From positions 1 through 40,509 of IMG/VR virus record IMGVR_UViG_3300032322_000426: 40,509 nt of DNA. One strand, given 5' to 3'. Below, piece after piece: positions 1 to 6,282 of the stretch (its first letter is position 1; the number at the start of each line of letters is the position of its first letter). The notes under the pieces are model-generated. The model saw only the letters and a list, made by a program, of their open reading frames with translations, did not search any database and had not been told where the DNA came from. Source of the DNA: a virus. The translations under genes and the position numbers were made by a program.

Positions 1-92
1 AGCATCATACAAATAAAAATATCATTCACATTTTATCAAAATTGAATATAACGATTTTATAACGGTGTGATGTGCTTTGTGCAGAAACGTAT
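1..92. other. AT-rich left-edge segment, no gene seen
   Basis: This stretch lies downstream of the minus-strand HNH gene and runs off the left edge. It is very AT-rich. No open reading frame with a ribosome binding site was found on either strand. Its right end contains the outer arm of the hairpin described at 71-114. Confidence 0.4.
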
Positions 93-114
93 CTATTTGA
101 TACGTTTAAGCACA
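71..114 (-). terminator. Hairpin at the end of the thyX-HNH operon
   Basis: A perfect 9-bp inverted repeat (AAACGTATC at 85-93 and GATACGTTT at 99-107, 5-nt loop) overlaps the HNH stop codon. It is flanked by a second perfect 7-bp pair (TGTGCTT at 71-77 and AAGCACA at 108-114), giving a long stem with one 7-nt bulge. The position, at the 3' end of the minus-strand operon, suggests a transcription terminator or mRNA-stabilising hairpin. There is no good run of T after it on the minus strand, so intrinsic termination is uncertain. Confidence 0.45.
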
Positions 115-458
115 GAAACTGTTGCACTAAATAAAGATCCACGTTTTTCAGGAACGCCTATGCTGGGAGGAAGTGGTGGGGCGTAATAGTCAATAGGAAA
201 AGTTTTCTCTGCATGACAATTGGCGCAGAGAACATCGCATTTTGAAATCTCATTCCATACGGTTTCAGGACCATATCGGGGGCGGAGGCGACCTTTGATC
301 ATATCTGATGGCTCTACAACCTTACCATTTCTATCACGATACTTGGTATTAGGATCTCTGTGTGAGAATTGCAACACATGAGGATTTTTTTTATATCCAC
401 AAATTTGACATCCTTTGTCAAGTTTGTATCTCATAACTTGAATTTTAAGATTGTTCAT
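93..458 (-). CDS. HNH endonuclease-like protein
   Basis: This is a small HNH-type nuclease candidate of 121 residues. It has a zinc-knuckle pair CQIC (residues 17-20), a central FSHRDP segment with the likely catalytic His33, and a second knuckle CANCH (78-82) followed by AEKT. This arrangement is usual in small phage HNH proteins, which nick or cut DNA as homing enzymes or help DNA packaging. The start is placed at 458 because AGAGG lies about 6 nt upstream; an in-frame ATG at 464 is the alternative. It overlaps the preceding small gene by 14 bp and is the last gene of the thyX operon. No terminase was recognised nearby, so a packaging role cannot be argued from context. Confidence 0.75.
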   Translation of the reverse strand: MNNLKIQVMRYKLDKGCQICGYKKNPHVLQFSHRDPNTKYRDRNGKVVEPSDMIKGRLRPRYGPETVWNEISKCDVLCANCHAEKTFPIDYYAPPLPPSIGVPEKRGSLFSATVSVLKRIK

Positions 459-660
459 CCTCATCCTCTGTATCTACTGCTAAACTGGGCGGTGGCGACA
501 TCAATTCTCCTGATCGGTGGAGTTCAATCAGGCGTAGGGCTTCTTCGCCTTTACCTACTCCATCTGCGATCAAAGCAAGCATATCATAGACTCTGGCTAA
601 CATGATGAATGTAACCATACCTAGATGCTCATTGATATCTTCTACGCCTGATTCATCCAC
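445..660 (-). CDS. Small conserved-type phage protein, function unknown
   Basis: This is a 71-residue protein starting with GTG at 660. The start lies within the end of thyX (8-bp overlap), so translation is probably coupled. The first 50 residues look helical and hydrophobic-amphipathic (MVTFIMLARVYDMLALIAD). The C-terminus is a proline-containing acidic tail (PPPSLAVDTEDEDE). There is no recognisable catalytic motif. Its place between thyX and the HNH gene, in the same transcription unit, is the main support that it is real. It may be a small regulatory or structural accessory protein; no function is assigned. Confidence 0.7.
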   Translation of the reverse strand: MDESGVEDINEHLGMVTFIMLARVYDMLALIADGVGKGEEALRLIELHRSGELMSPPPSLAVDTEDEDEQS

Positions 661-1342
661 GATGCTGCCGCCAGAATTTTGTAGAAAATGGATATAGATC
701 TTTCAAGATAGTCATAACCGCATCCCCGTACTCTTGTATCTCTGATTGAGCATCTTCTGCCTGACGCAGATAACAGAAATGCAAAGCCGCATTGAGGCTC
801 GTTGTCCAGCGCCAGCGGACATACATGCCATATGCAGGAAGAAAGAGACGTGCCTGCTCCGTTGCCACGCCGAATTGGAGCAATTGGTTGTACAAATTGA
901 CGGATTCGTCTACATGGTACTTTAAACGCTCGTAGAGGCGTTGAGACATTTCTGGAGCAATGTTGGGACCACTTCCTTGTTTCGAATTTTCTGGAGCCGT
1001 TCTCCACTCTTGAGGGATGTAGAATACAGGTTCTTCTGTGACGTACCTGCGCGACGATTCATTCCATCCACTTTGATCGTCAAGATGGGTACTTGCTACC
1101 GCGTGCTTGTACCACTGCCGCGCGATCATCAGCGGAGCGTAAATTTCAAACGAGATTGTACAGTGTCTAAGTGTGGAGTCATGTTTTTCTCTAATTAGAA
1201 ATTCAAGGAGTTTTTCATCTCTCTCAGAGAAGGAGTCAACACATTTATCATAAGATACTCTAGCAGCATTTACAACTTCAAGGTCAGAGCCGAAGTTACC
1301 AACTAATCTAACATACCCATGATCTAGTACATCTATCTTCAT
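653..1342 (-). CDS. thyX: Flavin-dependent thymidylate synthase ThyX
   Basis: ThyX makes dTMP from dUMP using FAD, NADPH and methylenetetrahydrofolate. The 229-residue length is normal for the family. An N-terminal segment with HDSTLRH (54-60) matches the conserved H-x-S-x-x-x-H region. The signature region contains RQWYKH (75-80) and, after a spacer, NESSRRY (94-100). In the canonical motif RHRxxSxNExSxRY the two parts are closer, so this protein has about eight extra residues and lacks the second Arg of RHR. The C-terminal part (RQAEDAQSEI) fits the conserved R-x-A-x-x-x-Q-x-E helix. The start ATG at 1342 has GGAG about 10 nt upstream. It is the first gene of the minus-strand operon and works in the same pathway as the RNR at 4345-6270. 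Confidence 0.93.
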   Translation of the reverse strand: MKIDVLDHGYVRLVGNFGSDLEVVNAARVSYDKCVDSFSERDEKLLEFLIREKHDSTLRHCTISFEIYAPLMIARQWYKHAVASTHLDDQSGWNESSRRYVTEEPVFYIPQEWRTAPENSKQGSGPNIAPEMSQRLYERLKYHVDESVNLYNQLLQFGVATEQARLFLPAYGMYVRWRWTTSLNAALHFCYLRQAEDAQSEIQEYGDAVMTILKDLYPFSTKFWRQHRG

Positions 1343-1499
1343 TCTAGAAATCTCCGCTCGTATGTTCTTAATAAAAGAAAGAGTATACTTTTATCTAGAA
1401 TTTTATATATATTCTAATATCTAATATATCTCTTATATTTATATATGTAGAAAATTGTAATGCATATGAATTATAAGAGTCAAGAAAAGGAGAAAAAAA
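1343..1499. promoter_or_regulatory. Divergent AT-rich promoter region between thyX and holin
   Basis: This 157-bp region separates the two oppositely transcribed operons and carries no gene. It is almost entirely A and T. On the minus strand a TATACT hexamer (RC of 1383-1388) lies about 40 nt before the thyX start and is a reasonable -10. On the plus strand several TATA-rich hexamers occur, including TATAAG near 1472, upstream of the holin ribosome site AAGGAG. No clear TTGACA-like -35 was seen for either direction, so exact promoters are not assigned. Confidence 0.45.
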
Positions 1500-1739
1500 A
1501 TGAGTTGGTTGAATGAATCAGCAGTTGGAAGAGCAGTGCAATCATACCTCAAGGTTTTCGTTGCCGTTGTTCTTGGTCTTTTCCTTGCCGATGGTGCAGA
1601 TGTGTTTTCTGTTTCCATTGGTGAACTAAAGACTTGGGTTGCAGCAGGCGTGGCCTCCGTGCTACCATTGATCATTACTGCTCTTAATCCAGCAGATAAG
1701 AGATTCTCGTTTCCCGGGAAAGGCTCTAAGAATGCTTAA
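1500..1739 (+). CDS. Holin-like membrane protein
   Basis: This is a 79-residue protein with two hydrophobic segments, about residues 17-36 and 47-66, separated by a short polar turn (GADVFSVSIGE). The C-terminus is basic (KRFSFPGKGSK). Size, two-helix topology and charge, together with a position two genes upstream of the endolysin, fit a holin that opens the cytoplasmic membrane to release or activate the endolysin at lysis. A strong AAGGAG site lies 8-10 nt before the ATG. It starts the plus-strand late block. Holins are recognised mainly by topology and context, so the specific family is not claimed. Confidence 0.75.
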   Translation: MSWLNESAVGRAVQSYLKVFVAVVLGLFLADGADVFSVSIGELKTWVAAGVASVLPLIITALNPADKRFSFPGKGSKNA

Positions 1740-1878
1740 TAATCTTAAAAGATGGCTGGACCGTAACCAGGGGCTACATGATGCCTCTGATACTCCAGAC
1801 GTAGAAATGATACCACCAGCGGGCTGGCAGCCCGTTCAGGTTTATGATGCAACAGAATACATTGAGGAGGATCAGTGA
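1732..1878 (+). CDS. Small ORF between holin and endolysin
   Basis: A 48-codon ORF starts with ATG at 1732, inside the holin stop region (8-bp overlap). Its TGA (1876-1878) overlaps the endolysin ATG in the arrangement TGATG. AAAGG lies about 8 nt before its ATG. The product begins basic (MLNNLKRWLDRNQG) and ends acidic (EYIEEDQ), with a PPAGWQPV turn in the middle and no membrane segment. The tight stop/start overlaps on both sides argue for translational coupling and a real gene. It could be a small lysis regulator, but the sequence itself gives no function. Confidence 0.6.
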   Translation: MLNNLKRWLDRNQGLHDASDTPDVEMIPPAGWQPVQVYDATEYIEEDQ

Positions 1879-2780
1879 TGGCAAATACTAATCCGACCCC
1901 ACAACAAGTTCTAGAGGCAATTCGTGATCATGGTGTTCCCGTTCGTCTTGCAGAAGGATGGGACAAGCGTGGTCGTGCATGGAACTATGATGGTGGTGGA
2001 CTTTATGGTGTCGTAAATCACCACACTGCAACTCAAAGTGCAACGGGCAGCGAAGGCGCACCCTCGCTTTGGTGGCTTCTCAACGCCTATGATCGTCCAG
2101 CAGCAAACATGCTCATCGGTCGTGGAGACAAAGACGTATGGCTAGCATCTGGTGGATCTTGTTGGCATAGTGGCAATGGTGGCCCTTGGCCAGCCATTGG
2201 CATCAATCAAGCAGCCAATGTTGGTCATTTCCGTCTGTTCGGGATTGAGATCGATGATCCAGGTCTTGGCCTAACGCTAACAGATTCACAAATCGAATAT
2301 ACGGCTAGAGTCAATGCAGCACTCATGGATCTTTGTGGGTGGGGAGCAGAAAGAATTGTTACACACCAGGCATGGACAGACGGTTCTTACGGAGTAAATC
2401 CAAATGGACCATCTCCCTATCTTGGACGTAAGGGTGATACAATTCACAAGGCTTGGAGAGAATACCCTGGATCAACCAAGGCAGAAAACTACAATCCAAT
2501 CTTCTGGCGTCAAGAGGCTAAGAAGTATGTCAAGCAGAATGGAACATGGGATGGCATCATTCCTTCTCGCGCCGCCGTGCGTGACGGAGACAAACAGGAC
2601 ATCTATCGCCTACAGTGTAGGTTGTTTGACCTTGGATTTAGAACAATCAAGCCAAGTAAAACAAGAGCAACCATTCCAACTCCAGCAATCAAAAAGTTCC
2701 AGATAAAGCAAGGTTGGGAGCCAACTGGTCTATTCACTAAGCGCACACAACAAAGAATGTTCGGTGGGGTGAAGCCATAA
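1878..2780 (+). CDS. Endolysin: N-acetylmuramoyl-L-alanine amidase with C-terminal binding domain
   Basis: This enzyme should cut the bond between muramic acid and the peptide stem of peptidoglycan, lysing the host at the end of infection. The first 200 residues match the Amidase_2/PGRP fold. VVNHHTATQ carries the first zinc histidine (H48 or H49), VTHQAW carries H163, and the following GRKGD segment fits the usual third ligand and catalytic Lys region. After a linker near residue 220, residues 230-300 look like a peptidoglycan-binding domain of PG_binding type (RDGDKQDIYRLQCRLFDLGF, then FQIKQGWEPTGLFTKRTQ). The ATG at 1878 has GGAGG just upstream; a GTG at 1875 is also in frame. Arginine is often CGT here, unlike most tail genes. 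Confidence 0.92.
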   Translation: MANTNPTPQQVLEAIRDHGVPVRLAEGWDKRGRAWNYDGGGLYGVVNHHTATQSATGSEGAPSLWWLLNAYDRPAANMLIGRGDKDVWLASGGSCWHSGNGGPWPAIGINQAANVGHFRLFGIEIDDPGLGLTLTDSQIEYTARVNAALMDLCGWGAERIVTHQAWTDGSYGVNPNGPSPYLGRKGDTIHKAWREYPGSTKAENYNPIFWRQEAKKYVKQNGTWDGIIPSRAAVRDGDKQDIYRLQCRLFDLGFRTIKPSKTRATIPTPAIKKFQIKQGWEPTGLFTKRTQQRMFGGVKP

Positions 2781-2789
2781 TTGTGAGAT

Positions 2790-2798
2790 TGGTATAAT
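2790..2798 (+). promoter_or_regulatory. Putative extended -10 promoter (TGGTATAAT)
   Basis: A perfect extended -10 element, TGGTATAAT, lies 10 nt after the endolysin stop and about 33 nt before the ATG at 2832. No -35 consensus is seen 17 nt upstream, as expected for extended -10 promoters. It could start a separate transcript for the membrane/coiled-coil gene and the genes after it. Confidence 0.45.
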
Positions 2799-2831
2799 GT
2801 ACTTCTAAATACAATTTCATAGGTGGTCATT

Positions 2832-3239
2832 ATGGGAACATTGGGTATTGTAGAAACTTTAATAGTGGTAGCCAGCGTTATTACTGCTGTAACCGTTATT
2901 GCAGTGTTCAGTAACAAAATATTCAAGGTTCTAAGAAAGTTTGTAAGATTTCTGGATGACTTTAATGGAGTAGAAGAGAGACCTGGGCAAGACCACCGCC
3001 CAGGTTTTCCAGAAAGAATAAAAGATCTTGAAGAATGTATGAGAGAGGTGGGACAAAAAGTAAACTCTCTCAATGACACATCAGAGTCTATTAAGAAGAT
3101 TGAAAATAAAGTGGTCCTCATAGAAAAAGAATTGCATCCCAACCACGGCACTAGTATGAGAGATGCCGTTGATAAGATTCAATTAAGACTGCAACTAGTT
3201 GAAGAAAAGTTGGAATCACATGTCCGATCCGCAGATTGA
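2832..3239 (+). CDS. Membrane-anchored coiled-coil protein near lysis genes
   Basis: This is a 135-residue protein. Residues 3-27 form one hydrophobic segment (TLIVVASVITAVTVIAVF), followed by basic residues (SNKIFKVLRKFVR). From about residue 65 to the end the sequence is charged and heptad-like (EECMREVGQKVNSLNDT, later LQLRLQLVEEKLE), consistent with a coiled coil outside the membrane. The start at 2832 follows AGGTGG by about 5 nt; an in-frame GTG at 2823 lies inside that ribosome site. Its position right after the endolysin suggests a second holin, antiholin or spanin-like helper. A structural role is also possible. The topology is well supported; the function is not. Confidence 0.65.
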   Translation: MGTLGIVETLIVVASVITAVTVIAVFSNKIFKVLRKFVRFLDDFNGVEERPGQDHRPGFPERIKDLEECMREVGQKVNSLNDTSESIKKIENKVVLIEKELHPNHGTSMRDAVDKIQLRLQLVEEKLESHVRSAD

Positions 3240-3714
3240 TGTCGAAGTTGATTCTGGCATAGACCAGATTGCAATTAACTACGACTCTCCGATTGACATA
3301 ATCTCCATAGATTCAGTAGATGGAATAGATCAGATAACACTAGATCTTCAATCAGAAATAGACTCTATAGATGTTAATTTTTCCCAGGACATAGATATAA
3401 TAACAGTCGAAGAGGCTGTTCCAAATATCCAAGTTATAGAGATTGGTACAGTCTTTTCTGCTGTAGGTTCTGTGAACTCTCTTTCAGGGGATGTCGTATT
3501 AACATACATTGTTACGTTAACATATGTCTCACCAGTAAGTGGGGTTTATACATACACAGTAACACACAACCTGGGCTACGAAAACCCAATAGTCATGGTG
3601 TATAATACAGATAATGAAACAGTGATTGTGGAGCACGATGCGATAGATTCAAACACTATTGAAATTCGCTCTCAGTCAAACATGAATAACTTTAAGGTAG
3701 TGGTGCAAAGATGA
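3220..3714 (+). CDS. Putative tail-fibre-type structural protein with acidic Ile-Asp repeats
   Basis: This is a 164-residue protein starting at ATG 3220 (20-bp overlap with the previous gene); an in-frame TTG at 3199 is less likely. The first 70 residues are an irregular repeat alternating Ile with Asp/Ser (for example IDQIAINYDSPIDIISIDS), strongly acidic and predicted to be beta-rich. A SVNSLSGDVVLT segment follows near residue 87. The C-terminal 60 residues (VTHNLGYENPIVMVYN, then NNFKVVV) resemble the small beta-sandwich end domain of many phage fibre and decoration proteins. A surface or tail-fibre role is inferred from this pattern. No enzyme motif is visible. Confidence 0.6.
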   Translation: MSDPQIDVEVDSGIDQIAINYDSPIDIISIDSVDGIDQITLDLQSEIDSIDVNFSQDIDIITVEEAVPNIQVIEIGTVFSAVGSVNSLSGDVVLTYIVTLTYVSPVSGVYTYTVTHNLGYENPIVMVYNTDNETVIVEHDAIDSNTIEIRSQSNMNNFKVVVQR

Positions 3715-4049
3715 GCAATCCAGCATTTTCTTCATTCAAGTTGTGGAAGGGCGATACCCTCCGTTTTAATATGGCTTTGAAGGCTTCTGGAAGCGCCTAT
3801 GCAATTCCTGCTGGCACAACTTTTAGTGCTGCTGTTAAGGAGAAAAATACTCCAAGTGCGTATGACATGACAACAGATATTCTATCTGCCAGCGCGGGGT
3901 CAGTAAGAGTAACCCTCTCAGCATCAACGTCTGCTCTACTTTCTGCAAAAAAGAATTGGATATATGATGTTCAGATGAGAGACTCTGCATCAGTAGTCAC
4001 TACTCTTCTTTATGGAAATATTTTCGTTAACGATGAAGTAGCGACTTAA
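3711..4049 (+). CDS. Small beta-rich structural protein, BppU-N-like
   Basis: This is a 112-residue protein whose ATG overlaps the previous stop as ATGA. It begins with FKLWKGDTLRFNMALKASG and continues through an IPAGTTFSAAVKEK segment to a C-terminal ILYGNIFV-like strand (LLYGNIFVNDEVAT). The K-G-D-T opening, followed by alternating strands with a turn before an F-x-A-x-V-x-x-K strand, resembles the N-terminal Ig-like domain of baseplate upper proteins and related virion proteins. It probably pairs with the upstream gene in one virion substructure. The similarity is by pattern only. Confidence 0.6.
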   Translation: MSNPAFSSFKLWKGDTLRFNMALKASGSAYAIPAGTTFSAAVKEKNTPSAYDMTTDILSASAGSVRVTLSASTSALLSAKKNWIYDVQMRDSASVVTTLLYGNIFVNDEVAT

Positions 4050-4239
4050 TCTTTTCTATCTGATTAATTCCCAAATATGATTTTGTGTCACACGATAAAC
4101 ACCAGAAACATGCGTTACCATCTTGATCTACCCAAGGAACCATATTGCCATCGTTTTCATCAATTGGGCAGGGTAGAGGAGGAGCAACACCGATCTCTGA
4201 AAGTTTGTGATACTTGTGTAACTCTTGAATAGTTATCAT
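4027..4239 (-). CDS. Small zinc-ribbon-like protein on the opposite strand
   Basis: This is a 70-residue protein read against the surrounding late genes. It has one early cysteine in PLPCPIDE, a WVDQDGNAC strand-turn, and a CFWCLSC cluster; together these make a plausible four-cysteine zinc site. The N-terminus is helical (MITIQELHKYHKLSE). The ATG lies inside a perfect 11-bp inverted repeat (4229-4251). No ribosome binding site precedes it, but TATAGT (RC of 4247-4252) ends about 7 nt before the start codon, so a leaderless transcript is possible. It converges on, and overlaps, the end of the gene at 3711-4049 by 23 bp. It may be a small regulator; its function is unknown. Confidence 0.65.
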   Translation of the reverse strand: MITIQELHKYHKLSEIGVAPPLPCPIDENDGNMVPWVDQDGNACFWCLSCDTKSYLGINQIEKIKSLLHR

Positions 4240-4251
4240 GATGATAACTAT
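4229..4251. promoter_or_regulatory. Perfect palindrome over a start codon, possible operator
   Basis: Two 11-nt arms, ATAGTTATCAT (4229-4239) and ATGATAACTAT (4241-4251), are exact reverse complements separated by a single G. The left arm contains the start codon of the minus-strand zinc-ribbon gene. The repeat lies about 15 bp upstream of a candidate plus-strand promoter for the RNR gene. Its symmetry and size fit a dimeric repressor site acting on either or both genes; a DNA or RNA hairpin is the alternative. Confidence 0.5.
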
Positions 4252-4266
4252 ATCACAGCATATTTT

Positions 4267-4296
4267 TTGAACTTTGAAAGCCGTTTACGCTACAAT
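4267..4296 (+). promoter_or_regulatory. Putative promoter of the RNR gene
   Basis: TTGAAC (4267-4272) and TACAAT (4291-4296) are separated by 18 nt, the best -35/-10 pair seen in the window. Transcription would start near 4303, at the foot of the hairpin at 4303-4319, and give a leader of about 42 nt before the RNR ATG. Confidence 0.45.
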
Positions 4297-4302
4297 AAAT
4301 CT

Positions 4303-4319
4303 TACCGCATTTTGCGGTA
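4303..4319 (+). terminator. Hairpin with T-rich tail in the RNR leader
   Basis: TACCGCA (4303-4309) and TGCGGTA (4313-4319) form a perfect 7-bp stem with a TTT loop, followed by TTTTATTTAT. This is the layout of a short intrinsic terminator. It sits between the candidate promoter and the RNR ribosome site. It may stop read-through from upstream genes, act as an attenuator, or protect the 5' end of the RNR mRNA. Confidence 0.5.
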
Positions 4320-4344
4320 TTTTATTTATGATGGAGAGATCAAT

Positions 4345-6270
4345 ATGACAGTTTCCTTGCCTACAGCGTACCAGCAGGTTATTCACAAGACAAGATATGC
4401 AAGATGGATTGAAGAAGAAAACCGCAGGGAGGACTGGCATGAAACTGTTGGACGATATATAAACTATATTTATGACAGCCTAGAAAAATATAACAATTTC
4501 ACAATCTCTCCAGAAGTTTTTCAAGATATCCATAGCGCAATTCTAAGAACAGAAGTTATGCCATCAATGCGCGGTCTTATGACTGCTGGCCCTGCGCTAG
4601 AAAGAGATAATACCTGTATCTACAACTGTTCCTACCTCCCAGTCGATTCACTTAGGTCATTCGATGAAGCGATGTACATTCTTATGTGTGGAACAGGAGT
4701 TGGATATTCAGTAGAATCAAAATATGTTAATCAACTTCCCGTTATTAACGAGCACTTTGAAATTTCACCAACAACCATAGTTGTCGATGATTCAAAGGCT
4801 GGTTGGGCAAAGGCCCTTAGAGAGTTGATTGCGCTTCTTTATCAGGGACAGGTTCCTAGTTGGGACCTGTCTGCTGTTAGACCAGCAGGCGCAAGACTTA
4901 AGACTTTCGGTGGCAGGGCATCTGGCCCTGACCCCCTTGATAGACTATTCAGGTTTACGGTTGAAACTATAAGATCTGCGTCTGGACGTAAGTTAACGCC
5001 ATTAGAGGCACACGACATTATGTGCAAGATCGCAGAGGTTGTAGTTGTTGGTGGAGTGCGTAGATCAGCAATGATCTCCCTGTCTGACCTAGAAGACCGT
5101 AACATGGCTGCGGCGAAGGCAGGTTCTTGGTGGGAATATAATTCTCAAAGAGCACTCGCCAATAACTCAGCCGTATATGAAAAAAGACCAAGTATGGAAG
5201 TTTTCATGGCAGAGTGGAAGTCTTTGTACGATTCTAAGAGTGGTGAGCGCGGAATATTCTCTAGAGCAGCCGCACAGAAGGTGGCATCAAAGAATGGCCG
5301 TCGTGAACCAGGACATGAGTTTGGAACTAACCCATGTAGTGAAATTATTCTTCGTCCATACCAGTTCTGTAATCTGACAGAGGTTGTAGTTAGAGAAGGC
5401 GACACACTAGAAGACCTACTCAACAAGGTTCGCATAGCCACAATTCTTGGAACTCTACAGTCAACATTTACTAGATTTAAGTATCTTCGTAAGATATGGC
5501 AGAAGAACTCAGAAGAAGAAAGACTACTTGGCGTATCCCTCACTGGACAACTTGGGCATCCAGTTCTTAATGGCTCACAAGGATTAGATAAACTTGAGGA
5601 ATGGCTAACAGCAATGCGACTACAGGCCGTTGAAACAAATAAGGAATATGCATCAGCATTAGGAATTAATCAGTCAACAGCAATTACATGTGTTAAGCCA
5701 TCTGGCACGGTATCTCAACTAGTCAACTGCTCTAGCGGAATGCACACATGGCATAGTGAATTTTATGCTAGAACTATCCGTGCAGACAATAAAGATCCAG
5801 TTACAACATTTCTAAAAGAGGCTGGTGTTATTGGAGAGCCAGACGTAATGAAGCCAAATGACACTACCGTATTTACATTTCCAATTAAAGCGCCTAGCAA
5901 TGCCTTAACTAGAAAAGATGTCGGAGCCATTCAGCATCTAGAACTATGGCTGGCATATCAAAGACATTGGACGGAGCACAAGCCATCTATTACCGTGTCT
6001 GTAAAAGAAGATGAATGGATGGACGTTGGTGCTTGGGTGTACACACATATAGATGAACTTTCAGGAATCTCATTCCTCCCCTATTCTGATCACACATACC
6101 AGCAAGCCCCATATCAGGAAATCTCTGAAATGGAGTATAATGAGATATTAGACAAGACTCCAAAAACACTTGACTGGAACTGGTTAACGTATTATGAAAC
6201 ATCTGATGGCACAACCGGAAGCCAGGAACTCGCATGTGTATCAGGGGCTTGTGACATAACTCAAGTATAA
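4345..6270 (+). CDS. nrdJ: Class II (adenosylcobalamin-dependent) ribonucleoside-triphosphate reductase
   Basis: This enzyme reduces ribonucleotides to deoxyribonucleotides using adenosylcobalamin as radical source, supplying DNA precursors. The residues match the monomeric RTPR type known from Lactobacillus leichmannii: NPCSE with the thiyl-radical Cys331 and Glu333, the disulfide partner C342 exactly 11 residues later (as in C408/C419), its mate C95 in YNCSYLPVDS, and a C-terminal redox pair C631/C636 in CVSGAC. VRPAGARLKTFGGRASG and GGVRRSAMISL are also typical. At 641 residues it is about 100 shorter than the Lactobacillus enzyme, with roughly 50 missing between the first Cys and the radical Cys. 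The start is ATG 4345 after GGAGAG; an upstream in-frame TTG at 4225 is rejected because it would read through the leader hairpin. Confidence 0.95.
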   Translation: MTVSLPTAYQQVIHKTRYARWIEEENRREDWHETVGRYINYIYDSLEKYNNFTISPEVFQDIHSAILRTEVMPSMRGLMTAGPALERDNTCIYNCSYLPVDSLRSFDEAMYILMCGTGVGYSVESKYVNQLPVINEHFEISPTTIVVDDSKAGWAKALRELIALLYQGQVPSWDLSAVRPAGARLKTFGGRASGPDPLDRLFRFTVETIRSASGRKLTPLEAHDIMCKIAEVVVVGGVRRSAMISLSDLEDRNMAAAKAGSWWEYNSQRALANNSAVYEKRPSMEVFMAEWKSLYDSKSGERGIFSRAAAQKVASKNGRREPGHEFGTNPCSEIILRPYQFCNLTEVVVREGDTLEDLLNKVRIATILGTLQSTFTRFKYLRKIWQKNSEEERLLGVSLTGQLGHPVLNGSQGLDKLEEWLTAMRLQAVETNKEYASALGINQSTAITCVKPSGTVSQLVNCSSGMHTWHSEFYARTIRADNKDPVTTFLKEAGVIGEPDVMKPNDTTVFTFPIKAPSNALTRKDVGAIQHLELWLAYQRHWTEHKPSITVSVKEDEWMDVGAWVYTHIDELSGISFLPYSDHTYQQAPYQEISEMEYNEILDKTPKTLDWNWLTYYETSDGTTGSQELACVSGACDITQV

Positions 6271-6271
6271 T
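6266..6271 (+). promoter_or_regulatory. Candidate -10 hexamer TATAAT at the RNR stop codon
   Basis: A perfect TATAAT spans the last codons and stop of the RNR gene, 12 nt before the GTG start of the LamG-like gene. There is no -35 match. If active, it would give a leader of only a few nucleotides that cuts into the GGAGG ribosome site, so it may be chance. Confidence 0.25.
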
Positions 6272-6282
6272 GCGGAGGCTGT

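Noticed and set aside
642-1007. Alternative minus-strand ORF inside thyX in another frame
   Set aside because: It is fully covered by thyX, which has family motifs along its length.
2603-3151. A 182-codon minus-strand ORF opposite the endolysin end and the coiled-coil gene
   Set aside because: It crosses two plus-strand genes and a promoter-like gap, lacks a ribosome site and has no recognisable domain.
4225-4344. Longer N-terminus of the RNR from TTG 4225
   Set aside because: It would translate through the palindrome, promoter and hairpin, and the added residues match nothing in the RNR family; ATG 4345 has a proper ribosome site.
4240-4344. Cobalamin riboswitch upstream of the B12-dependent RNR
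   Set aside because: The leader is only about 40 nt if the promoter is right, about 100 nt at most, and no B12-box-like sequence was seen.
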